Assembly (NCBI GenBank): GCA_002295925.1
Contig: DBGO01000010.1
Span: forward strand, 124,001 to 188,000
Direction: 5' to 3'
Origin: Flavobacteriales bacterium UBA852
GTDB lineage: Bacteria > Bacteroidota > Bacteroidia > Flavobacteriales_E > Vicingaceae
Length of the DNA: 64,000 nt
Numbering within the stretch: the stretch's first letter is position 1; each line of letters opens with the position of its first letter. A program made the translations under genes and the position numbers. Below are positions 54,227-60,688 of the stretch, piece by piece. The notes below the pieces were generated by a model. The model was not told the DNA's origin. It was given only the letters and a program-made list of their open reading frames with translations, and did no database searches.

Positions 54227-55252
54227 TTATTGCATTACTGTAATAGACATATGATGCCCTGGTTGAGAAGGGTCAATTACAGCATTATAAGTACCATATA
54301 TTCCACCAACTAAACCTTGAACAGTTATTGTATACGTATTACCAACTGTTAATCCTGTCACATATCTCGTCATTGAACAACTCCAAGGTGTAATGGTGCC
54401 AGTTACATCATCATAACTTTGTATTTTTGTATTTGTACTACCAATGGGCGAACCATTATTTAAAATTCTAAATTGCACAAATGCCATGGAGTTTGTATAG
54501 CCATACCCTGATGAAGAAAAATTTATAATTGCATCTGAGGTAACGGCAACAAAGGAAACTGAAATTGAAGGTACTGTAGCCCATGATGCACTACTTACTG
54601 TTACGGCACTAGATAAAAAACTTCCTGTTTTCAAAGTAACCCCAGGAGGGCCTTGAGGACCCTGCGGACCCTGTGGGCCTTGTGGACCCTGCGGGCCAGT
54701 AGCACCTGTTGGTCCTTGTGGGCCTTGCGGACCGGCTGGACCTTGACAATCTAAAGCATCCCAAACACCATCACCATTTATATCTTCAGATGGATCTTGA
54801 ACTCCATCTCCATCTGCATCCCAGCATGCAATTCCGGCTGGACCTTGTGGACCCTGAGGACCTTGCGGACCGGCTGGACCTGTTGGGCCCTGAGGACCTT
54901 GTGGGCCTTGTGGGCCTTGTGGACCCTGAGGACCCTGAGGACCTTGTGGACCTTGTGGACCTAAAGCTTGTACCCATTGTGTACCATCCCAATACCAAAA
55001 TCCTACACTCCCTCCTGTCATGGCAGGATTTATATTGTACACCAACAAACTAACCGCAGGAGAAGGTATTGTTACTACATCTGTTGTAGATTGTAAACTT
55101 ACTCTTGGTATTAACACCCCTTTATCTGTATAATTAACATCTAATGCTGCCGAAGGGTCAGGCAAAGCTCCCGTTGTATTAATACCTACATTTTGTGCAG
55201 ATAAAATTGTTATTGCAAATAATAATAGAATAAATAATTGAAATTTTTTCAT
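54227..55252 (-). CDS. Collagen-like fibre protein (shorter paralogue)
   Basis: A 341-residue exported protein. A signal peptide (residues 1-19) precedes a conserved head (21-98) beginning NVGINTTGALPDPSAALDV and ending WDGTQWVQALG. The stalk is Gly-X-Y repeats (98-140, mostly GPQ), a non-collagen insert (141-170) with WDADGDGVQDPSEDINGDG between Cys143 and Cys169, and more Gly-X-Y (171-204). The C-terminal domain of about 135 residues (205-341) looks like a beta-sandwich head. The stalk could form a collagen-type triple helix. There is no T9SS sorting domain. It lies 12 bases after the 117-residue gene. Confidence 0.8.
   Translation of the reverse strand: MKKFQLFILLLFAITILSAQNVGINTTGALPDPSAALDVNYTDKGVLIPRVSLQSTTDVVTIPSPAVSLLVYNINPAMTGGSVGFWYWDGTQWVQALGPQGPQGPQGPQGPQGPQGPQGPQGPTGPAGPQGPQGPQGPAGIACWDADGDGVQDPSEDINGDGVWDALDCQGPAGPQGPQGPTGATGPQGPQGPQGPQGPQGPPGVTLKTGSFLSSAVTVSSASWATVPSISVSFVAVTSDAIINFSSSGYGYTNSMAFVQFRILNNGSPIGSTNTKIQSYDDVTGTITPWSCSMTRYVTGLTVGNTYTITVQGLVGGIYGTYNAVIDPSQPGHHMSITVMQ
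54650..54960 (-). repeat. 9-base Gly-Pro-Gln/Thr/Ala coding repeats, shorter collagen gene
   Basis: Two tracts (about 54640-54740 and 54830-54960), each of about 11-14 copies of a 9-base unit encoding Gly-Pro-X, separated by the Cys-bracketed segment. Synonymous third bases vary between copies. Such tracts can gain or lose units by slippage. Confidence 0.75.
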
Positions 55253-55264
55253 GTTTTTTTGTTT

Positions 55265-55618
55265 TTAAGGTTTATTTCGCTCTTCACCACCAACTACTGC
55301 TTTACTTTTACTTATACTATTATTATCTGTATTTACTTGACGCATTTTATACTCTTGCTTCATTTTTTCAATCTCTTCTTTACTAACAACTCTAGTTCGA
55401 GTTGGTGTACTAACAGTCTTATCTTCATTTATAACACTTGTTTCACTATTATCAAAATACTGGATACTTTCTTTAATTTTTTTAATTTCAGATTTTTTAA
55501 GCACTCGAGTATGCGTAGGTGTTCTTATAATAGAATCTTCATTATTTACAACCTGTTCTTGTCCATATATAACCTGAAAACCAAAAAATATTAACATTAT
55601 TACTAATACGTTTTTCAT
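55265..55618 (-). CDS. Small exported protein with an internal 24-residue duplication
   Basis: A 117-residue protein: signal peptide (about residues 1-19, ending IYG), then two similar segments. Residues 27-50 contain EDSIIRTPTHTRVLKK and residues 65-88 contain EDKTVSTPTRTRVVSK, each followed by an EI-K-K helix. The shared pattern is ED-5-TPTxTRV-2-K-x-EI-x-K. The rest is polar and ends with Lys/Asn-rich residues. No known domain. It lies between the two collagen-like genes (gaps of 14 and 12 bases) in a tight operon. A role in assembling or anchoring the fibres is only inferred from position. Confidence 0.65.
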   Translation of the reverse strand: MKNVLVIMLIFFGFQVIYGQEQVVNNEDSIIRTPTHTRVLKKSEIKKIKESIQYFDNSETSVINEDKTVSTPTRTRVVSKEEIEKMKQEYKMRQVNTDNNSISKSKAVVGGEERNKP

Positions 55619-55632
55619 AACATTACATTTAA

Positions 55633-57066
55633 TTAATCAAATATTGTTAGTACACAATGGTCTGCTACAGTTGATAGAGTAGGATTTATTTCTACCCTCC
55701 ATGGAGATGATGCCCAGTTCAATACTGGTTTCCATTGTATAGTTATTGTATGTGAACCAGGAGGTAAATTAACTGGCACACCTGAAAAAGACACCGTTCC
55801 AGAGGTTGTAACATATAATCCTCCACTTGCACCCTGATCAAAATCAGTTAATAATGTTGCTGCTCTTGCTACGACATTACCATCTACTAATATTCTTGCT
55901 TGTATTATTCCTTGACCAAATTGAGCATTACCGGAATTATCTGCTAAACGAGCAGTAAATGAAGCAAATATATAAAATGTATTATGTACAGTAGTCATAG
56001 TTATTGACATGCCTGGAATAGTTTGAAATGAAGTAGTATTTGTATTTGTTGCTAAAGTAGATAAGCTTATACTTTGAGCATTATTACCATACATTGGAAT
56101 AGAAGTTGGCGTCTGCCACACAGGAGCGTTACCAGCACCTTGACTGGTTAAAATTTGTCCGGCTGCACCGGGATTTCCACCTGGTCTCAAATCACCGGTA
56201 AATTGAATATTTCCATTTACGTCTAGCTTTTGACTGGGTGATGTATTACTAATACCAACATTTGTACCATTATCAGTAATTATACTACAAGTAGCGGATG
56301 AACCATTAGATTTTAAAACCTGGTTTGCTGTTGAACACCCAACTGGACCGGGAGGGCCTTGTGGACCCTGTGGGCCTGTAGCGCCTGTTGGGCCTTGTGG
56401 ACCTTGCGGACCGGCTGGACCTGTTGGGCCCTGTGGACCTTGTGGGCCAGCTGGTCCTTGTGGTCCTTGTGGTCCTTGACAATCTAAAGCATCCCAAAAA
56501 CCATCACCATTTATATCTTCAGATGGATCTTGAACTCCATCTCCATCTGCATCCCAGCAAGCAATTCCGGCTGGGCCCTGCGGACCCTGTGGACCTGCTG
56601 GACCCTGTGGACCTGCTGGACCCTGTGGACCTTGTGGGCCTTGAGGACCGGCTGGACCTGTTGGACCTGTTGGACCCTGTGGACCTTGAGGACCGGCTGG
56701 ACCTGTTGGGCCCTGTGGACCTTGTGGGCCTTGAGGACCGGCTGGACCTTGTGGACCCTGTGGACCTTGTGGGCCTAAAGCTTGAACCCATTGTGTTCCG
56801 TCCCAATACCAAAAACCTACTGCACCCCCGGTCATTGCAGCATTGGTATTATATACCAATAAACTTACTGCTGGCGAAGGTATTGTTACTACATCAGTTG
56901 TTGATTGTAAACTTACCCTGGGAATCAATACCCCCTTATCAGTATAATCCACATCCAAAGCTGCCGAAGGATCAGGCAAAGCACCTGTTGTGTTAATTCC
57001 TATATTTTGCGCTTTAATGCTATTGATAAATAACATTAGTAAACAAGCAAATATTAACTTCTTCAT
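55633..57066 (-). CDS. Collagen-like fibre protein (longer paralogue)
   Basis: 477 residues from the ATG at 57066 (an upstream in-frame ATG at 57084 is less likely). A signal peptide (1-19) precedes a head (21-98) that is about 73/78 identical to the paralogue at 54227. The stalk is Gly-X-Y (98-168), a Cys170-Cys196 bracketed insert with WDADGDGVQDPSEDINGDG, then Gly-X-Y (197-242). Next comes a tail-fibre-like segment with ISNTSPSQKLDVNGNIQFTG and GAAGQILTSQG. The beta-rich C-terminal domain (about 325-477) is unrelated to the paralogue's. It is the first gene of the fibre operon and is divergent from marC. Confidence 0.8.
   Translation of the reverse strand: MKKLIFACLLMLFINSIKAQNIGINTTGALPDPSAALDVDYTDKGVLIPRVSLQSTTDVVTIPSPAVSLLVYNTNAAMTGGAVGFWYWDGTQWVQALGPQGPQGPQGPAGPQGPQGPQGPTGPAGPQGPQGPTGPTGPAGPQGPQGPQGPAGPQGPAGPQGPQGPAGIACWDADGDGVQDPSEDINGDGFWDALDCQGPQGPQGPAGPQGPQGPTGPAGPQGPQGPTGATGPQGPQGPPGPVGCSTANQVLKSNGSSATCSIITDNGTNVGISNTSPSQKLDVNGNIQFTGDLRPGGNPGAAGQILTSQGAGNAPVWQTPTSIPMYGNNAQSISLSTLATNTNTTSFQTIPGMSITMTTVHNTFYIFASFTARLADNSGNAQFGQGIIQARILVDGNVVARAATLLTDFDQGASGGLYVTTSGTVSFSGVPVNLPPGSHTITIQWKPVLNWASSPWRVEINPTLSTVADHCVLTIFD
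56340..56780 (-). repeat. 9-base Gly-Pro-X coding repeats, longer collagen gene
   Basis: Two tracts (about 56340-56480 and 56565-56780) of Gly-Pro-Gln/Ala/Thr units, 9 bases each. Higher-order blocks recur, for example GPQGPQGPTGPAGPQGPQG. They are separated by the same Cys-bracketed spacer as in the shorter paralogue. Confidence 0.75.
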
Positions 57067-57154
57067 AATTATTTGATTTTGCATAATTTTTATTTAACGA
57101 AGATTTGACGATGTAATAATAAAAAAAGTTGCATCAAATACCAAAAAAATAAAA

Positions 57155-57162
57155 TAGTTTTG
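57155..57162 (+). promoter_or_regulatory. Putative -7 element (TAGTTTTG) for marC-rnhA
   Basis: TAGTTTTG matches TAnnTTTG and lies 14 bases before the marC ATG. A TTG lies 23 bases upstream of it, slightly too far for a standard -33. Confidence 0.4.
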
Positions 57163-57176
57163 TAAAAAATAAATTT

Positions 57177-57743
57177 ATGCATCTTGATTTTAAAGAGATT
57201 TTATCGGCATCTATGGTGCTTTTTGCAGTAATTGATATTATAGGCTCCATCCCTATTATTATTGATTTACGCGAAAAATTAGGGCATATACAATCTGAAA
57301 AGGCAACGCTTGTTGCAACAATCATAATGATTGTATTTTTATTTGTGGGTGAATCTATTTTAGCATTGTTTGGTGTCGATATTATGTCGTTTGCCATTGC
57401 CGGTTCGCTAATTTTATTTTTTTTGGCATTGGAAATGGTTCTGGGTGTAAATTTTTTTAAAGACGATGCACCGGAAACAGCTTCAATTGTACCAATCGCC
57501 TTTCCATTAATTGCCGGAGCAGGAACAATGACTACTTTATTGACCATTCGTGCCGAATATCATACCGAAAATATTATTGTTGCCATTTTAATAAATATGG
57601 CATTGGTTTATTTTGTTCTAAAAACTTCTGCTCGCTGGGGAAGAGTTCTAGGAAAAAGTGGAATTTCAATCTTACGTAAAGTATTTGGCGTTATTCTTTT
57701 GGCTATAGCCGTAAAAATTTTTAAAACCAGCATAGGATTTTAA
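57177..57743 (+). CDS. MarC-family integral membrane protein
   Basis: A 188-residue polytopic membrane protein of the MarC/UPF0056 family with six predicted helices. VLFAVIDIIGSIPIIIDL at the N-terminus, IAGSLILFFLALEMVLG and IPIAFPLIAGAGTMTTLL in the middle are conserved family positions. The function of the family is unsettled (once linked to multiple antibiotic resistance, later not supported). Its stop codon overlaps the rnhA start by one base (TAATG), so the two genes are one transcript. The start is ATG at 57177. Confidence 0.9.
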   Translation: MHLDFKEILSASMVLFAVIDIIGSIPIIIDLREKLGHIQSEKATLVATIIMIVFLFVGESILALFGVDIMSFAIAGSLILFFLALEMVLGVNFFKDDAPETASIVPIAFPLIAGAGTMTTLLTIRAEYHTENIIVAILINMALVYFVLKTSARWGRVLGKSGISILRKVFGVILLAIAVKIFKTSIGF

Positions 57744-58201
57744 TGGCCAACATAAAAATATATACTGATGGCGCCTCTAGAGGTAATCCCGGACCGGGAG
57801 GATATGGTGTTGTTTTAAAAAGCGGAAAACATTACAAAGAACTGTCTGAAGGTTTTAGAAAAACCACAAACAACCGTATGGAATTGTTAAGCGTAATAAA
57901 AGCTTTGGAAGAGTTAAAAGGCGAAGGACATAATGTAGTGGTGTATTCCGACTCTAAATATGTTGTAGATGCTATTGAAAAAGGTTGGGTTTTTAATTGG
58001 CAAAAGAAAAACTTTAAAGGAAAAAAAAATGCTGATTTGTGGCGTAAGTTTTTAAAAATTTACCCCAAACACAAAGTGAAATTTGTATGGATAAAAGGGC
58101 ATGCCGGACATCCTGAAAATGAGCGATGCGATGACTTAGCCGTTAAAGCTGCCCAACAGAAAAATTTAAAAATTGATGAGGGATTTGAAAATAATATTTA
58201 A
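57743..58201 (+). CDS. rnhA: Ribonuclease HI
   Basis: RNase HI removes RNA from RNA-DNA hybrids. The 152-residue enzyme has the catalytic set in IYTDGASRGNPGPGGYG (first Asp), NRMELLSVIKALE (Glu), VVYSDSKYVVDAI (second Asp) and a C-terminal region with WIKGHAGHPENERCDDLA (His loop and last Asp). The basic protrusion with WQKKNFKGKKNADLWR is present. The length is normal. Its ATG overlaps the marC stop by one base. Confidence 0.95.
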   Translation: MANIKIYTDGASRGNPGPGGYGVVLKSGKHYKELSEGFRKTTNNRMELLSVIKALEELKGEGHNVVVYSDSKYVVDAIEKGWVFNWQKKNFKGKKNADLWRKFLKIYPKHKVKFVWIKGHAGHPENERCDDLAVKAAQQKNLKIDEGFENNI

Positions 58202-58287
58202 AAAAACAATTTGAAGAGTTAAAAACTAAAATTACAGAAGCTTCGAATGGTGCAATTACTTTTATGTATCAATAATTAATTACTTTA

Positions 58288-58728
58288 TTACTTGTAAACC
58301 ATTTTAATCTTTATTAAAGATTGAGTTGGAATTGAAAAAGCACATTCATCAAAATCTGGCTCACTCAAAATAATTTTAGGGTTTTTAGAAAAACCAAAAC
58401 CTTCCTGAGGATAATGTACCCAATTATAATCCATTTCATTATTACCATTTTCATCATGCAAAAGCGCAATTGCATATTTACCGGGTGGCAGGTTTAATTT
58501 AATCTTTAATAATGGTTTGTTTTGAATTTGTAATTTTTTATATTGATAAATACCTTTATCATTTGAAGGAAAATCATTTTTATTAGATTCAGAAAAAATC
58601 GCCATCAATATAGTTCCTCCACGCTTACAATCAATGTTTTCTATTTCTATCTCAACTTTTTGACTTGATTGTATAAAGGATAATGATAGTAGAGATATAA
58701 ATAATATAATACTAATATTCATTTTCAT
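58288..58728 (-). CDS. DUF2141 family exported protein
   Basis: A 146-residue protein with a signal peptide (about residues 1-21). The mature part is beta-rich with IEIENIDCKRGGTILMAIFSE, LPPGKYAIALLHDENGNNEMDYNWV and PQEGFGFSKNP, which match the DUF2141 family known from Bacteroidota and Proteobacteria; its role is unknown. The start (ATG 58728, or 58722) lies inside the end of dusB (17-base overlap), implying coupled translation. The 3' end faces rnhA across an 86-base spacer with no clear terminator. Confidence 0.8.
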   Translation of the reverse strand: MKMNISIILFISLLSLSFIQSSQKVEIEIENIDCKRGGTILMAIFSESNKNDFPSNDKGIYQYKKLQIQNKPLLKIKLNLPPGKYAIALLHDENGNNEMDYNWVHYPQEGFGFSKNPKIILSEPDFDECAFSIPTQSLIKIKMVYK

Positions 58729-59698
58729 AATTATAAGGTATTGAATTTAATATTTCGATTATTTTATCAACGTTTTCCTCTGTGACTAATTGTATTCTTG
58801 TTTGTTTAAAATTAGGAATACCTTTAAAATAATTCGCATAGTGTCTTCTCATTTCTAAAACCCCTAATCGTTCATTTTTCCATTTAACTGAATCTAAAAG
58901 ATGCGATTTTACAGCTTCAACTCTATCAGTAATAGTAGGTTTAGTTAAATGCTTTCCGGTTTTGAAATAATGTTTTATTTCATTAAAAATCCATGGATAT
59001 CCTATAGCTGCTCGTCCAATCATAATGCCATCCACTCCGTATTTTTGTCGCATTTCCAAAGCTTTTTGCGGACTGTCAACATCACCATTACCAAAAACAG
59101 GAATATGCATTCGGGGGTTATTCTTTACTTCGCCTATCAACGTCCAATCGGCACTGCCTTTGTACATCTGTACTCTTGTCCTTCCATGGATACTTATAGC
59201 CTGTATGCCAACATCTTGCAATCGTTCGGCAACCTCAACGATATGCTTACTGCTGTCGTCCCAACCCAATCGAGTTTTTACGGTTACCGGCAAACGAGTG
59301 GATTTCACTATTTCTTCGGTAAGTTTTACCATTTTAGGAATATCTTTTAAAATTCCGGCGCCTGCACCTTTGCAAACCACTTTTTTTACCGGACACCCAA
59401 AATTAATATCAATTATATCGGGATTGGCTTGTGTAGCAATTTCGGTGGCTTGTTTCATACTCTCAATATCACCGCCAAAAATCTGAATACCGATAGGTCG
59501 TTCGTATTCAAAAATATCCAACTTCTGTTTGCTTTTTACCGCATCTCTAATTAACCCTTCCGAAGATATAAATTCGGTAAACATTAAATCGGCACCGTGC
59601 TGCTTGCACAATTTTCTAAACGGCGGGTCGCTGACATCTTCCATTGGTGCCAAAATCAACGGGAATTCTCCTAACTCAATATTTCCTATCTTTACCAA
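58712..59698 (-). CDS. dusB: tRNA-dihydrouridine synthase (DusB-like)
   Basis: A flavoprotein that reduces uridines of the tRNA D-loop with NADPH. The 328-residue TIM-barrel protein has LAPMEDVSDPPFRKLC, the catalytic cysteine in INFGCPVKKVVCKGAGAGIL, the FMN-binding KTRLGWDD, AISIHGRTRVQMYKGSADW and FGNGDVDSPQKAL with GIMIGRAAIGYPWIF. The length is standard. The start is TTG at 59698: no ATG fits the conserved N-terminus VKIGNIELGEFPL. It is 22 bases from the start of the divergent CPBP protease gene and overlaps the DUF2141 gene by 17 bases. Confidence 0.92.
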   Translation of the reverse strand: MVKIGNIELGEFPLILAPMEDVSDPPFRKLCKQHGADLMFTEFISSEGLIRDAVKSKQKLDIFEYERPIGIQIFGGDIESMKQATEIATQANPDIIDINFGCPVKKVVCKGAGAGILKDIPKMVKLTEEIVKSTRLPVTVKTRLGWDDSSKHIVEVAERLQDVGIQAISIHGRTRVQMYKGSADWTLIGEVKNNPRMHIPVFGNGDVDSPQKALEMRQKYGVDGIMIGRAAIGYPWIFNEIKHYFKTGKHLTKPTITDRVEAVKSHLLDSVKWKNERLGVLEMRRHYANYFKGIPNFKQTRIQLVTEENVDKIIEILNSIPYNYENEY

Positions 59699-59720
59699 AA
59701 TAAAAATTTAAGGCAAATTT

Positions 59721-60617
59721 ATGGATAATCTTTCGCAAACGAGCACAAACAGCAAAAGTCCTTTAATTGAACTTTTATTGTTTTTGGCAACGGCTTTTGG
59801 TTTTATGACCTTGTTTTCTTTTTTGGGAATGGCTGTCATTTATTATTTTTTTGGCATCACTACTTTTGATTTTTCCAATCCCGAAGATATTTTACCGGCT
59901 AAAATCTTGCAATTTTTCAATGCTTTGGGATTGTTCGTCATTCCACCTGTATTTTTTTATCAAGTAATAAAAAAAGAAAACATCTCTTGGCAATTTTCCG
60001 GCAATATTAAGTTTGAACTGCTTCTACTGTCGGTTGCTTTAATATATGTTATTATGCCATCTGTAGAATGGCTTGCAGAAATAAACAAAATGCTTCCTTT
60101 GCCCGAGAGTTGGCAACCGTTATTGAAACAAATGGAACAGCAAACCATTCAAGCAACAAAAGCAATGCTTCACATGACAAGTACAGCCGATTTTTTGTTC
60201 TCGGTTTTAATCATTGGTGTTTTACCCGCTTTGGGTGAAGAAATGTTTTTCCGCGGTGTTTTGCAATGCATTTTTATCCGTTGGACAAAAAACATTTGGG
60301 CCGGCGTGCTGATAACGGCGTTTTTGTTTAGTGTTTTGCATATGGAATTTTCGGGCTTATTGCCACGACTTGTTTTGGGTGTTGTATTAGGGTTGCTTTA
60401 TGCTTGGAGCGGCAATTTATGGTATTCTGTTTTGGTTCATTTTTTAAACAACACCTCTGTCGTTGTTTACATATATATTAAACAAATTAATGTAGAAAAT
60501 TTAGAAGACTTGGAAATGATGAATTCAGTCAGTCCGTTTGCAGGAATTGTATCCTTAGCGGTTGCATCAGGTTTGTTATATTATTTTTATAGAAAAACAC
60601 AACTGTTGCGGAAATAA
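59721..60617 (+). CDS. CPBP-family intramembrane glutamic protease
   Basis: A 298-residue membrane protein with about eight helices. The CPBP (type II CAAX-prenyl-protease-like/Abi) motifs appear in order: EEMFFRG (EExxxR), FLFSVLHMEF (FxxxH), and HFLNN (HxxxN/B) in the last conserved helix. Such proteases act inside the membrane; in bacteria substrates are mostly unknown. A soluble loop (about residues 108-150) separates the N-terminal helices from the active-site helices. The start is ATG at 59721, nearly touching the divergent dusB start region. Confidence 0.88.
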   Translation: MDNLSQTSTNSKSPLIELLLFLATAFGFMTLFSFLGMAVIYYFFGITTFDFSNPEDILPAKILQFFNALGLFVIPPVFFYQVIKKENISWQFSGNIKFELLLLSVALIYVIMPSVEWLAEINKMLPLPESWQPLLKQMEQQTIQATKAMLHMTSTADFLFSVLIIGVLPALGEEMFFRGVLQCIFIRWTKNIWAGVLITAFLFSVLHMEFSGLLPRLVLGVVLGLLYAWSGNLWYSVLVHFLNNTSVVVYIYIKQINVENLEDLEMMNSVSPFAGIVSLAVASGLLYYFYRKTQLLRK

Positions 60618-60688
60618 ACAATATGAATTTGCGGGTTTGACATTTCAGTTATTTTTTATATCTTGAACGGAAATTAAACTTTCCGGTT

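Noticed and set aside
54709..55053. Plus-strand ORF antisense to the shorter collagen-like gene (114 codons)
   Set aside because: It is rich in Leu-Asp/Val-Asp repeats that are exactly the reverse-strand reading of the Gly-Pro-X codons. It has no independent start context and is a shadow of the repeat.
56340..56780. Regular repeats considered as a CRISPR array
   Set aside because: The units are 9 bases, in frame and coding for Gly-Pro-X; there are no unique spacers of 30-40 bases, and no cas genes are in the window.
56388..56996. Plus-strand ORF antisense to the longer collagen-like gene (202 codons)
   Set aside because: Same cause as above: low-complexity Asp/Leu/Val translation of the collagen repeat on the opposite strand. 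Long open frames are expected opposite GC-richer 9-base repeats.
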